A stretch of 64,000 nucleotides of DNA from CAYYFX01 sp964571855. Its GTDB lineage: Bacteria; ARS69. Below the pieces are notes generated by a model. That model was not told the DNA's origin, searched no databases, and worked only from the letters and a program-made list of their open reading frames with translations. Position 1 is the first letter of the stretch. Each line of letters begins with the position of its first letter. The stretch is taken from assembly GCA_964571855.1 (NCBI GenBank), contig CAZNDO010000007.1:62001-126000 (forward strand). Reading direction: 5' to 3'. The translations under genes and the position numbers were made by a program. Positions 1 to 12,484 of the stretch are shown in pieces.

Positions 1-64
1 GGAGGATCCGCGGTACGCGGACCCGCAGAACCGGAAGCCGCCGCGGAAGATCGGCAGCCGGCTA

Positions 65-205
65 CGCGGCGGCCAGCGCGCACACCGCCTCCAGCTCCTC
101 CTTCGACCAGTCCTGCGTGAGCAGCATGCTGCGGTCGTACAGTCCGCGCAGCGCCGCCTCGTCCAGGCGGCCCAGCCGCGCGCGGAGATCAGCCTTCGCG
201 CCCAT
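65..205 (-). pseudogene. N-terminal fragment of YgeW-type knotted carbamoyltransferase, inverted
   Basis: This fragment starts at ATG 205, preceded by the ribosome-binding-like stretch gaggacgagg, and gives 47 codons before a stop at 64-62. It contains LLTQDWSKEELEAVCALAAA, which resembles the first helices of YgeW-family carbamoyltransferases. The rest of that enzyme lies on the opposite strand from about 231. Flipping bases 65-230 joins ...CALAAA directly in frame to HEALDRAGVAVPLFEHQ..., and the spacing then agrees with what I recall of the family. The segment therefore looks like the detached, inverted start of the neighbouring gene. This may be a real inversion or an assembly error at a contig end. 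Confidence 0.7.
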
Positions 206-230
206 CCTCGTCCTCACGTCCTTTCGCGGC

Positions 231-1237
231 CACGAGGCGCTGGACCGCGCCGGCGTGGCGGTGCCGCTCTTCGAGCACCAGCTCTTCTGCGCGCTGTTCC
301 TGGACGCATCCACGCGCACGAAGTCCAGCTGGGCGGGCGCCGCGGCGCGCCTCGGCGGGTCGCCGGTGGTGTTCGACGGATCGAGCACGCAGATCTCCCA
401 CGGCGAGACCGCCGAGGAGACCGGCACGCGCATGCGCTCGGCGTCCGGCACGACCTGATCCTGGGCGAAGGGAACTCGTTCATGCGCGCGGCGCGCCGCG
501 GGATCGAGCACTACCTGCGCACGAACGGCGAGGACCGCGCGCTGCCGGTCGTCAACCTGCAATGCGACATCGACCATCCCACCCAGACGCTGGCGGACCT
601 GTGCTGGCTGAAGGAGCGGTTCCCGGACGGGCTCACCGGGCGCACGATCGCCGTGTCCTGGGCGTACTCGCCCAGCTACGCGAAGCCGCTGTCCGTGCCT
701 CAGGGACTGATCATGCTGCTCACGCGCTTCGGCGCGCACGTGCGCCTCGCCCACCCGCCGGGCTACGACCTGATGGCCGAGTGCACGGAGGCCGCGGCGA
801 AGAACGCCGCCCAGCACGGGGGCAGCTTCCGGACCACGGACTCCATGGACGACGCGTTCGAGGGCGCCGACGTGGTCTACCCCAAGAGCTGGGGCCCGTA
901 CGACCTGATGCTGGAGCGCGTGGCCGCGAACCGCGACCGGGATGCCGCGCGCATGAAGGACATCGAGCAGCGCGCGCTCGCCCGCAACCGGAAGCACACG
1001 GACTGGATCTGCGACGAGCGCCGCATGCAGCTCACGCGCGACGGCAAGGCGCTGTACATGCACTGCCTGCCCGCGGACATCGGGGCCGAGGTGGCGGAGA
1101 CGGTGATGGAGCGGCACCGCGTCGACGTGGCGCGCGAGGCGAACAAGAAGGTGTACGTGGTCATGGCCCTGCTCGCCGCCGCGAAGGAGCGGAACCTGCG
1201 CGCGCGGCTCGAGCGCTTCGTGGACGTGTCCGCGTGA
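231..1237 (+). pseudogene. ygeW: YgeW-type knotted carbamoyltransferase, broken (5' part inverted, one frameshift)
   Basis: The family is an ATCase/OTCase relative of unproven substrate found in anaerobic purine and selenium-linked clusters. The carbamoyl-phosphate loop STRTK (LFLDASTRTKSSW) and HGETAEET are in one frame up to about 440. From about 437 the match continues in another frame (LGVRHDLILGEGNSFM) through VVNLQCDIDHPTQTLADL, AYSPSYAKPLSVPQG, YPKSWGPYD and ALYMHCLPADI to the stop at 1237. Compared with what I recall of E. coli YgeW, about six residues are missing where the frame changes, which suggests a deletion of 16-19 bases. From ATG 482 alone only a 251-residue C-terminal piece would be made. 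The stop overlaps the start of the next gene (GTGA). Confidence 0.8.
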
Positions 1238-2778
1238 GCGCCGCGGCGGAAGGGCTGGACGGCGCGATCGTGCGGGAGGCCGCGGCGCGCGCGGCGGACG
1301 CCGTGCGGATCCTGCGGGAGGCCGTGCGGCTGCCCGCGGACTTCGTGGACCGGCCGGTGGAGGCGGGCGGTGATCCCGCGTGCGGGATGTCGAACCACGA
1401 GGGGCCGCGGCTGCGGTACGTGGAGCACACGCTGCTGGAGTGCGGGGCCGTGGACGGGCCGGCGGACGTGCGCACGGACGCGTTCGGCAACCTGCACTGG
1501 ACCGTGCAGGATCCCGGCGACGGCGTCGCGCCCGCGGACAAGACCGTGGTGTGGTTCGACGGGCACGTGGACACGGTGAAGGCGCTGCGGCACCGCTGGC
1601 ACGAGACGACCCGCGGCGGGGTGGACCCGTACCTGGGTCTCGTGGACGCGGCGCGCGTGGACGCGGCGGCGCTGGCGAACGAGCTCGGCTACCTGCCGCC
1701 CGCGGCGGAGTGGAAGCACCTCGTGTGGGGGCGCGGCTCGGCGGACCAGCTCGGCGGCGTGGTGGCGCAGATCCTGGCCACGGCCGTCCTGCGGGCCACG
1801 CGGCCGCTCGGCTCGCTCCGGGGGGTGATCGTGCGCGGCATCGCCACGGTGGCCGAGGAGGACAATGACGGCGGCGGCCCGATGTGGATCATGCGGAACG
1901 AGATCCCGGGCGCGGACGCGGCCGGCATCCCGGACGTCGTGATCCTCACCGACTCCACCGGCTGCGCGCGCCAGGGCGCGCTCGGCATCTACCGCGGGCA
2001 GCGCGGGCGTATGCAGATCGAGGTGCGCGTGACCGGCAAGAGCTGCCACGGCTCGATGCCGCACGAGGGGCGCAACCCGCTGGAGTTCGGCGCGGTGATC
2101 CTGGCCGAGGCCGCGCAGGCGCACGCGGCCGGCGCCGGCATGGGCGAGGACGCGTTCCTCGGCCGCGGCACGCGCACCGCCAGCTTCGCCACGCTCGAGA
2201 CCCCGAGCGACTGCGCCGTCCCGGAGCGCTTCACGTTCCGCTTCGACCGCCGCCTCACGGCGGGCGAGGACCCGCGCGAGGCGCTGCAGCAGATCGAGGC
2301 GCTGCCGGGCGTGACCCGCGCCCGCGCGGCGGGGCTGACCGTGGAGGTTTCCGTGCCGCACTACGGCGAGCCCTCCTGGCGCGGCGTGCCCGCGGACAAC
2401 CCGCAGATCTACCCCGGCTGGCTCACTCCCGAGAACCATCCCGCCGTGGCCGCGGCCGTGGACGCCTGGCGCCGGGTGGCCACCCCGCAGATCGCTGCCG
2501 GCGGCGCCGGTGGCGCGCTGCGGCAGGAGCCCCGCGTGGGCCGCTGGGTCTTCTCGACCGACGGCGTGGGCTACCCGACGACCGCGGACCTCCGCATCCC
2601 CGATCGCAAGCGCTGGGTTACGACCGGCCCCTTCCGCCACCCGGCGATGCTCGGCCTGGGCCCGGGCATCGAGCAGAACACGCACAAGATCGGCGAGTGC
2701 GTGGATGCGCGCGAACTCCCGGTGGCGGCCGCTGTCCTGGCGCGCTTCCCGACGGCGTACCGGGCACTGGTGGCGTAG
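1234..2778 (+). CDS. ygeY: YgeY-family M20-type metallohydrolase
   Basis: A 514-residue hydrolase of the YgeY family, a zinc-dependent amidohydrolase/deacylase group linked to purine and selenium-associated clusters; the natural substrate is not established. The M20 zinc-site signature WFDGHVDT lies near residue 110, followed by WGRGSADQLGG and the acidic VAEEDNDGGG. A dimerisation-type segment (VTGKSCHGSMPHEGRNPLE) and a late STDGVGYPT complete the fold. The GTG start at 1234 overlaps the upstream stop as GTGA, so the two were probably co-translated. It faces, across 68 bases, the minus-strand arm of the same island. Confidence 0.85.
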   Translation: MSAAAEGLDGAIVREAAARAADAVRILREAVRLPADFVDRPVEAGGDPACGMSNHEGPRLRYVEHTLLECGAVDGPADVRTDAFGNLHWTVQDPGDGVAPADKTVVWFDGHVDTVKALRHRWHETTRGGVDPYLGLVDAARVDAAALANELGYLPPAAEWKHLVWGRGSADQLGGVVAQILATAVLRATRPLGSLRGVIVRGIATVAEEDNDGGGPMWIMRNEIPGADAAGIPDVVILTDSTGCARQGALGIYRGQRGRMQIEVRVTGKSCHGSMPHEGRNPLEFGAVILAEAAQAHAAGAGMGEDAFLGRGTRTASFATLETPSDCAVPERFTFRFDRRLTAGEDPREALQQIEALPGVTRARAAGLTVEVSVPHYGEPSWRGVPADNPQIYPGWLTPENHPAVAAAVDAWRRVATPQIAAGGAGGALRQEPRVGRWVFSTDGVGYPTTADLRIPDRKRWVTTGPFRHPAMLGLGPGIEQNTHKIGECVDARELPVAAAVLARFPTAYRALVA

Positions 2779-2846
2779 GGGGCGGCGCCGAAGCGCTCCA
2801 CCGACTCGCAGCGATGCGCCCCTCGCGTCACCTTGCCTCGCGGCCG

Positions 2847-4216
2847 TCAGGAACGAGCGGAGGTTCGTTCCACACCGGTGAACAGCACGACCGAGCGCTC
2901 CTCCGGACCGAGGCCCTTGGCTTCGTGCAGGTCCAGCCAGCCGGCGAGGCCGGCGGTTCCGGTGGGGTCGGCGGGGATGGACGTGTGCGTGCGGGCCAGC
3001 GCGTGGGCGCGGAGGATCGTCGCTTCGTCCACCACGATCGGGCCGCCGCCGGTTGTTGCCATCGCGGACAGGACCGCGAGCCAGTCGTAGGTCTCGTCGT
3101 CCAGGATGCCGGTCGCGGCGCTGGAGGGCGTGGTCTCCCAGGGCCACATGAACTCGTGCCGGTGCGCGGCGGCGTACTCGAGCGCGTTCGGGAGCGCGGC
3201 GGCGGCGCGGCGCGGGAAGCGGTCCACGAAGCGCTCCCACGCGCGGGCGAGCGGGAACGCGCCGCGGGTCTGCACGGCGTGGAGCTTCGGCGCGTGGGGG
3301 ATCACGCCGGCCTGCGTGGCGAGTGCGAAGCCGGCCGCGACGGCGGAGGCGAGGGCGCCGCCGCCGACCTGCACGAACACGCGGTCCGGCGCGCGGCCCG
3401 GCGGCCACGCCGTCGCGATCTCGTACGCGATCGTCTCGGCGCCCTCGATCACGAGCGCGTTCTCGGGCCCCTGGCACGTGAACGGCAGCACGCGGCCCTC
3501 GGCCACCGCCGCGCGGAACGCGTGCAGGCAGGGGTCGCCGCGGCCGTCGGCGTCGCGCGGGCACGTGGTGAGGCGCGCGCCCAGTCGCGCCAGGGATTCC
3601 AGCACGTGCGGATCCGCGTGCACCGGCACGAAGACCTCCAGCCGCCGGCCGAACGCATGGGCCAGCTCCGCCGCCGCGAGCGCCGCGTTGCCGCAGCTCG
3701 CGATGCCGAGGACGGTCGCGTCGTCCGCGTCGATCCATCCCGTGCGCCGCGCCATCGCGCGCCACAGGAGCACCCCGAAGAGGTGGCGCGCCTTGTGCGA
3801 GCCGCCGACGTTGCCCGTCTCGTCCTTGATCCACAGCGTCCCGGGCGCCGCGCCCGCGGCCGCAGCGAGAGGGTCCGCCGCCGCGAGCGGGGTCTCGCGG
3901 AACCCGCTGCCGGCGGCCGTCGCCAGCCGCGCGTCCAGCTCGCGCACCATCGCGACCCAGGCGTCGTCCGTCATCCCGCGCGCGCGCCCCACGTGGTACG
4001 CGTGCGAGAGCTCCCGGAACTTCACGAAGGGACTCGGCTCGTCCCGCGCGAAGACCTCGCGCCAGAATCCGGGGGAACCCGCCGCGCGCGGATCCAGTCG
4101 CTTGACGAGCACGTGCTCCGCGCCCTCCGCGGCGCGCGGGCAGCGCAGCGGCCACGGGTCGTCCGGGGCGGCCGCCGCGCCGCAGCCCGCACAGACCAGA
4201 CGCGAGACGGGCTCGC

Positions 4217-4220
<4 letters not shown>
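2847..4220 (-). CDS. PLP-dependent lyase of the threonine synthase/dehydratase superfamily
   Basis: 457 residues with an N-terminal zinc-ribbon-like piece (CAGC, then LRCP), as in some threonine synthases. The Schiff-base lysine is in GNVGGSHKARHL and the phosphate-binding loop follows in ASCGNAALAAAELA. The glycine-rich FVQVGGGALAS is also typical of fold type II PLP enzymes. The chosen start is TTG 4220, which overlaps the stop of the upstream gene as TTGA and implies translational coupling. It is the last gene of a minus-strand operon with a second PLP enzyme, an SsnA-type amidohydrolase and an XdhD-type hydroxylase. It may occupy the place of diaminopropionate ammonia-lyase (YgeX), but it is not an obvious YgeX, and its substrate is unknown. 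Confidence 0.75.
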
Positions 4221-5734
<1,514 letters not shown>

Positions 5735-5735
5735 G

Positions 5736-6967
<1,232 letters not shown>

Positions 6968-6971
<4 letters not shown>

Positions 6972-9598
6972 CGCGCGGCGCCCCGGATGCGACCGACCCG
7001 CAGGGCCTGCGCGGCGGGCGAGTCCTTCATGGGGAGCGTCATCCGGCGGATGCCGTCGAAGGCGTGCAGCGCGGACGCCACCGCGGCCGCGGTGGGCACG
7101 AGCCCGATCTCGCCCACGCCCTTCGCGCCGAACGGGCCCTCCGGCTCCGGCTCCTCCACGAGGATCACCTCCACCTCGGGCATGTCGCCGGCGCGGAGCA
7201 CGCCGATCTCCCGCAGCTTGAACGTGACCGGCATGCCGTTCTCGCAGGGGAGATCCTCCGTGAGCGCGTAGCCGAGTCCCATGTGGATGGATCCCTCGAT
7301 CTGCCCCTCGCACAGCGTGGGGTTCACCGCGCGGCCCACGTCGTGCGCGGCGATGAAGCGCTCCAGCCGGCCCTCGGCGTCCAGGATGCACACCTGCGTG
7401 GCGTAGCCGAAGGACGTGTGGGTCTTGATCCGCGCCGCCGCCTGCCCGGGGGCGGTGGTGTCGTCGACGAGGACGTCCGCCGCATAGATGTTGCCGCACA
7501 GGTCCGCGAGCGGGCGCCCCGCGTCCAGGTCCGCGCGCAGCTTCGCCGCCGCGGCCGCCACCGCGCGCCCGCCGAACAGTGTGGCGCGCGAGCCCGTCGT
7601 CTGCCCGCAGCCCAGAGCGAACGTGGAGTCCACCTTCGGGCGGAACACGGATGCGGGCAGCCCCGTCACCTCCACCGCGCACTGGACGAGCACGGTGAGG
7701 AGTCCCTGTCCCATCTCCGTGTAGCCGTTGTAGAGCGACACCGTGCCGTCCCGCTCGGGGACGAGGCGCGCCATGCCCCACTCCTTCGCGCCGTTGCCGA
7801 TGCCGCTGTTCTTCAGGCCGCACGCGATGCCCACGGCCTTCCCCGCGCGCCGCGCGTCGTGGTAGCGATCCCGCACGGCCTCCAGCGTCTTCTTGATGCC
7901 CACGGACTTCTCCAGCACCTGTCCCGTGGAGAAGACGCTGCCCACTTCCAGCGCGTTGCGCCAGCGGATCTCGAACGGGTCCAGCCCCGCCTTCTCCGCG
8001 AGGAGGTCCATGCAGCCCTCCATCGCGAAGTGCGCCTGGTTCGCGCCGAACCCGCGCATCGCGCCGCACGGCGGGTGGTTCGTGTACGCGGCGCGCGACT
8101 CCACGTCCACCGCCGGGACCCGGTACGGGCCGCACGCGTGGCCGGCCGCGCGCTCCAGCACCTTGCCGCCGACGGACGCGTACGCGCCGGAGTCGCTCAG
8201 CATCCGCGCGTGCACGAACGTGAGACGGCCGTCCGCGTCGCAGCCGACCTCGTAGTCCATCGTGATCGGGTGGCGCTTCGGGTGGATCCGGATGGACTCC
8301 TCCCGGTTCAGCACGAGCCGCACCGGCCGGCCGGTCATGGCGCAGAGCAGGGCCGTCTGGGCCTGGATGGACATGTCCTCCTTGCCGCCGAACGCGCCGC
8401 CGTTCGGGACGAGCTCCACGTGGATGTGCTCCTCCGGGATCCCGAGGAAGGACGCCACCTGCCGCCGGTCGTCGAAGATGCCCTGGCCCTGCGTGTACAT
8501 CGCGAAGCGGTCGCCGCCGCCCTCGCGCGGCTCCACGAGGCACGCCTCCGGCTCCAGGTACAGGTGCTCGATGCGCTGCGTGCGCCATGTGCCCCGCACC
8601 ACGTGGGCGCTGGCCGCGCGCGCGGCCGCCGCGTCCCCGCGGCGGATCACGGTGCGCGAGAGCAGGTTCTCGTGGTGCGGGTTCACGCGCGGCGCGCCGT
8701 CCGCGAGCGACGTCTCCGCGTCCAGCACCGGCGTGCGCACCTCGTACTCCACGTCCACCAGCTTCGCGGCCTCGCGCGCCGTGTGCTCGTCCACCGCGGC
8801 CACCGCGCAGAGCACGTCGCCCACGCAGCGGGCCTCCTCGCCCTCCGCCACGAAGCCCGGCCAGTCCGCGTACAAGAGCCCCACGAATCGGTTCCCGGGA
8901 ACGTCCGCGGCCGTGGCCACCGCGGCCACGCCGGGCAGGGCGCGGGCGCGCGACGTGTCGATGCGCTTCACGAGCGCGCGCGCGTGTGGCGACAGCAGCA
9001 CGGCGCCGTGCAGCATGCCGGGACGGGTCATGTCCGCCACGTAGGGGCGGTCCCCCAGCGTGAGCGCCGGCGCGCCCACCCGCGCGAGGCGCGCGCCCAC
9101 CCCGCCGTCCGCGAGCGGCGCGGGCACGGGCTCGCCGCGGCGCGCCTTCGCGTACAGGTCGATGGCGTCCACGATCTTCACGTAGCCGGTGCAGCGGCAG
9201 AGGTGCCCCTCGATGGCCTTCGCGATCTCCGCGCGCGTGGGGCGGGGGTTCTTGTCCACCAGCGCCTTCGCGCGGACCGCGATGCCGGGGATGCAGAAGC
9301 CGCACTGCAGGCCGCCCGCGGCGGTGAACGCGAGCGCGAGCCGCTCCCGCTCGAGCGCCTCGAAGCCCTCCAGCGTGAGGATCTCCTTGCCGTCCGCGGA
9401 CGCGGCCGGCATGGCGCACGAGACCTTCGGGTTCCCGTTCACGAGGACGCGGCAGCAGCCGCACTGCCCCTGCGGGCGGCACCCGTCCTTCGGGGACAGC
9501 AGGCCGCAGCGCTCGCGGAGGGTCTCGAGGAGGCTCTCGCCGTCGCGGACGAGGACCTCCACCGGGCGGCCGTTCAGGACGAATCGGACAGGGGTCAT
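6968..9598 (-). CDS. xdhD: XdhD-type molybdenum hydroxylase, fused 2Fe-2S and molybdopterin domains
   Basis: 876 residues. Residues 1-75 hold a plant-type ferredoxin domain (C40, C46, C49, C61). Residues 80-150 hold the second 2Fe-2S helical domain (LQCGFCIPG and HLCRCTGY). The rest is the molybdopterin domain, with GAFGGKEDMSIQAQ for cofactor binding and GAKGVGEIGL, which carries the catalytic glutamate expected of xanthine-dehydrogenase relatives. The FAD subunit is absent, as in E. coli XdhD, so an outside electron acceptor is needed. Related proteins are described as selenium-dependent molybdenum hydroxylases, but no SelD, YqeB or YqeC gene is in view. It is the first gene of the minus-strand purine operon. 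Confidence 0.85.
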
Positions 9599-9686
9599 GC
9601 GGGCTCCCGTCGTGCGAATCCCCGACGATAGCCCCGGCGCGGAGGCATCGCAAGGTTGGACGCGGGGATCGCGCGCGGCCGCGCGC

Positions 9687-10400
9687 TCAGATCCAGGGCG
9701 AGAGGAGAAGGCGCAGCGCGAGGACCACGAGCAGCGCGCGCAGGGCGCGCCGGAACGCCTTCTCCGGCAGCCGGCCGAGGAGGCGCGTGCCGGCCCACGT
9801 CCCGGCGGCCACGCAGGCCACGAGCGGGAGCACGAGCGGAAGCTGGTCGCGCCAGGCGAAGCCGATCGCGGCGAATGCCGGGAGCTTGAGGAAGTGCCCG
9901 AACGTCTGGATCGCCGCCTGCGTCGCCACGAGCTGGCGGCGCTCCAGGTTCCCGGAGACCAGCACGGCGGCGAGGTACGGACCCGTGGCGCCGACGACGA
10001 CGGTGAGGAATCCGCCGACGAGTCCCGCCGGCACGAGCGCCCAGAGCGGGAGCCGGGCGGCGCGCATGCCCTCGAGCAGCACGGACGCCAGCACCACGCC
10101 GCCCACGGCCGGGCGGAACCACGGCAACTCGCCGCCGCGGTACAGGCCCACGCCGAGCCAGGCGCCCGCGACCATCGGCGGCGCGTACAGCGCGACGAGC
10201 CGCCAGCGCACGTTGCCGAGCAGCGCGAGCGTGCGCGCGGAGTTGGACGCGAGCTGCACGGCGCCGTGCACCGGGACCACCACGGCGGGCGGGAGCACCG
10301 CGGCCATGACCGCGATCAGCAGCAGCCCGCCGCCCAGCCCCAGCGTGCCCGAGATCGCCGAGGAGACGAAGGCGACGCCGAGCAGCAGCGCGGACGGCAA
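9687..10400 (-). CDS. TSUP/TauE-family membrane transporter
   Basis: 237 residues, almost entirely hydrophobic, with about 7-8 predicted membrane segments. The repeat signature of the TauE/SafE (TSUP) family is seen as SAISGTLGLGGGLLLI near the N terminus and PAGLVGGFLTVVVGATGP in the second half. Members move sulfite, sulfonates or other organic anions; the substrate here is unknown. I chose TTG 10400, which lies 4 bases after the stop of the DedA-like gene, so the two are probably one operon. Confidence 0.8.
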   Translation of the reverse strand: MPSALLLGVAFVSSAISGTLGLGGGLLLIAVMAAVLPPAVVVPVHGAVQLASNSARTLALLGNVRWRLVALYAPPMVAGAWLGVGLYRGGELPWFRPAVGGVVLASVLLEGMRAARLPLWALVPAGLVGGFLTVVVGATGPYLAAVLVSGNLERRQLVATQAAIQTFGHFLKLPAFAAIGFAWRDQLPLVLPLVACVAAGTWAGTRLLGRLPEKAFRRALRALLVVLALRLLLSPWI

Positions 10401-10404
10401 CGGA

Positions 10405-11058
10405 TCAGGCGGCGCTGCGCGCGCTCTCGGCGCGGGCCTTCAGGATCTCGACGGCCGCCGGCACGACGGAGAGCAGGATGATGCCCAGGATGACGAGCTC
10501 GAAGTGCTCCTGCACGACCGGGATGCTGCCGAAGAAGTAGCCCGCGAAGAGGCAGATCGCCACCCAGGCGATGCCGCCGGCCACGTTGTACAGGACGAAG
10601 CGGCCGTACGTCATGGAGCCGAGCCCGGCGACGAACGGCGCGAACGTGCGGACGATCGGGACGAAGCGTGCGAGCACGATGGTCTTGCCGCCGTACTTCT
10701 CGAAGAACGCGTGCGTCTTCTCGACGTGGTGCGGGTTGATGAGGCGCGAGCGGCGCTCCAGGAGCTTCCGGCCGAACAGGTTGCCGATGGCGTAGTTCAC
10801 CGTGTCGCCGAGGATCGCGGCGATCGTGAGGATCAGGAACAGCCACCCGACGGAGAGCCCGTCCACGCGGGCGGAAAGCGCGCCGGCGGCGAACAGGAGC
10901 GAGTCGCCGGGGAGGAACGGGGTCACGACCAGCCCGGTCTCGGCGAAGATGATGAGGAAGAGCAGCAGGTACGTGCCGTTGCCGTAGCGGCCGAGGAGCT
11001 CGGCGAGGTGCTCGTCGAGGTGGACGAACAGGTCCACGACCTGGTGCAGGAAGTCCAT
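10405..11058 (-). CDS. DedA-family membrane protein
   Basis: 217 residues. It carries the DedA/VTT hallmarks ETGLVVTPFLPGDSLLF in the first re-entrant region and VLARFVPIVRTFAPFVAGLG in the second, then YNVAGGIAWV. DedA proteins are inner-membrane undecaprenyl-phosphate or phospholipid translocases/scramblases needed for envelope homeostasis. ATG 11058 is preceded by aaaggag at good spacing. It is followed 4 bases later by the TSUP gene. Confidence 0.9.
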   Translation of the reverse strand: MDFLHQVVDLFVHLDEHLAELLGRYGNGTYLLLFLIIFAETGLVVTPFLPGDSLLFAAGALSARVDGLSVGWLFLILTIAAILGDTVNYAIGNLFGRKLLERRSRLINPHHVEKTHAFFEKYGGKTIVLARFVPIVRTFAPFVAGLGSMTYGRFVLYNVAGGIAWVAICLFAGYFFGSIPVVQEHFELVILGIILLSVVPAAVEILKARAESARSAA

Positions 11059-11266
11059 GGAACTCCTTTCGGCCGGAGGGGCGGCGCGGGTGAGATCCCG
11101 AATCGGGCCGACGATCGTATCATCTTCGCGCCCGGTCGGTTAGAGTGCCGGGGCCGGACCCATGAACCGCGCCCGCGCCCCGGGGTTCCCGATTCCGGGC
11201 CGGGTCCGTCCCCGTACGGCTTCGCCCGCGGCCGCCGGCGCGGGCCCCACGCGAGGAGTGCCACCC

Positions 11267-11866
11267 ATGCGAGTCGCCAACGTGCCGGTCGTCCTCCCGG
11301 TCGCCGTCGCCGTGCTCGCCGCCGCCGTGCTCGTTGCCGCCGGGTGCGGCGGCCGCGAGGGGGCGCCCGCGGGCGACGCGCCGCCGGAGACGGCACCTGC
11401 CCCGGCGTCCGCGGACCCCGCGTCGGACGCCGAGGTCATCGCGGCGCAGGCCCCGTACTACACCGCACCGTCCTGCGTGGAGTGCGGCCGCGAGCTGGAC
11501 GAGTACGCGGTGGACATCGTGGAGCAGGGGAAGCTGGTGCGCCTCTGCGACGTGGCCTGCGTGCCGAAGTTCCGCTCCGACGTGGCCGCCGGCCTTGAGG
11601 CGCGCGACGAGGCACTGATCGCCACGCAGCTCGCGGACTATCCCACGGACCAGTGCGTCGTGATGGAGGCGGACCTGGACGTGATGGGCACGCCGAGGGA
11701 CATCGTGTGGGGGTCGCGCCTCGTGCGGCTCTGCTGCGACGCGTGCATCGAGACGTTCCACGAGGACCCGGCCACGTACCTCGCGATGATCGACGCGGCG
11801 AAGCAGCCGCCCGCCTCGCTGGGCGGGGCGAAGCCGGCGGAGCCCGCCGCGTCCGCGGGCGGCTGA
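11267..11866 (+). CDS. lipoprotein with two TRASH/YHS-like metal-binding repeats
   Basis: 199 residues. A signal sequence ends in the lipobox LVAAGCGG, so it is probably a lipid-anchored envelope protein. Two related segments follow. The first has CVECGREL, then LVRLCDVACVPKF; the second has CVVM, then LVRLCCDACIETFHEDP. The pattern is a cysteine pair, a strand ending in G-x-LVRLC, and C-x3-C-x3-F, resembling YHS/TRASH metal-binding modules. The second copy has lost the second cysteine of the first pair. ATG 11267 has gaggag upstream. A single-copy relative is at 15449-15850. Copper or another soft metal is a guess. Confidence 0.6.
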   Translation: MRVANVPVVLPVAVAVLAAAVLVAAGCGGREGAPAGDAPPETAPAPASADPASDAEVIAAQAPYYTAPSCVECGRELDEYAVDIVEQGKLVRLCDVACVPKFRSDVAAGLEARDEALIATQLADYPTDQCVVMEADLDVMGTPRDIVWGSRLVRLCCDACIETFHEDPATYLAMIDAAKQPPASLGGAKPAEPAASAGG

Positions 11867-11899
11867 GCCGCGCGCGTCCGTCGCGGTCCGGGCGCCTGC

Positions 11900-12484
11900 T
11901 CAATCCGCCGGCAACAGGCTCAGCTGCTGCGCCGCGCGCCCGGCGAGCGGCGCGCCCTCGTGCCGCAGGAGCCACAGCTTGCGCGGCAGACCGCCGCCGA
12001 ATCCCGTGAGACTCCCGTTCGCGCCCACGACGCGGTGGCACGGCACGATGATCGGTACCGGGTTCGCGCCCACCGCGCCGCCGGTGGCCCGAGCGGAGTC
12101 GCTGCCGGCCGCGGCCGCCACCTCCCCGTAGGTCCGCGTCTCCCCCGCGGGGATGCGACGCAGCTCCTCCCACACGCGCGCGTGGAACGACGTGCCGCCC
12201 GGATCCACGCCCAGCGCGTCGATCGCGCGCACGTCGCCCGCGAAGTAGCGCGCGAGCGCCGCCGGCGCCTTCGCGCGGGGCGACCCCTCGCCGATCTCCG
12301 CGTCCGGGAAGCGCGCGCGCAGCCGCCGGGCGAGCCGCTTCCCCGGATCGCCCGGGATATCCTTCGAGTCCCATGCGGTGCGATCCTTCGCGTAGCCCAT
12401 CTCGAGTGCCAGCACCACGTCGTCCCGCCAGGCCAGCGCCATCCGGCCGAGCGGCGTGTCCATCGTCAGCGTGTCGATGCGCAT
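11900..12484 (-). CDS. ogt: methylated-DNA-protein cysteine methyltransferase
   Basis: 194 residues. It removes alkyl groups from O6-alkylguanine by irreversible transfer to its own cysteine. The active-site motif IIVPCHRVVGANG places the acceptor at Cys149, followed by GFGGGLPRKLWLLRHEG as in the family. The wing/helix GETRTYGEVA is also present. ATG 12484 has aaggag upstream. The start lies inside the last 19 bases of the Ada-AlkA gene, so the two alkylation-repair genes are probably translated together. Confidence 0.92.
   Translation of the reverse strand: MRIDTLTMDTPLGRMALAWRDDVVLALEMGYAKDRTAWDSKDIPGDPGKRLARRLRARFPDAEIGEGSPRAKAPAALARYFAGDVRAIDALGVDPGGTSFHARVWEELRRIPAGETRTYGEVAAAAGSDSARATGGAVGANPVPIIVPCHRVVGANGSLTGFGGGLPRKLWLLRHEGAPLAGRAAQQLSLLPAD

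Noticed and set aside
2..61. Possible C-terminal tail of an upstream gene (EDPRYADPQNRKPP...)
   Set aside because: Too short to name, and the adjoining sequence is rearranged, so the frame cannot be followed.
877..4155. Very long open frame on the minus strand across ygeY and the PLP lyase
   Set aside because: Composition is arginine/alanine/proline-rich noise from GC-biased codons; it runs across two recognised genes on both strands and has no family motif.
9671..9686. Perfect 16-base palindrome gcgcgcggccgcgcgc
   Set aside because: No loop and simple GC composition; likely by chance, at the 3' end of the TSUP gene.
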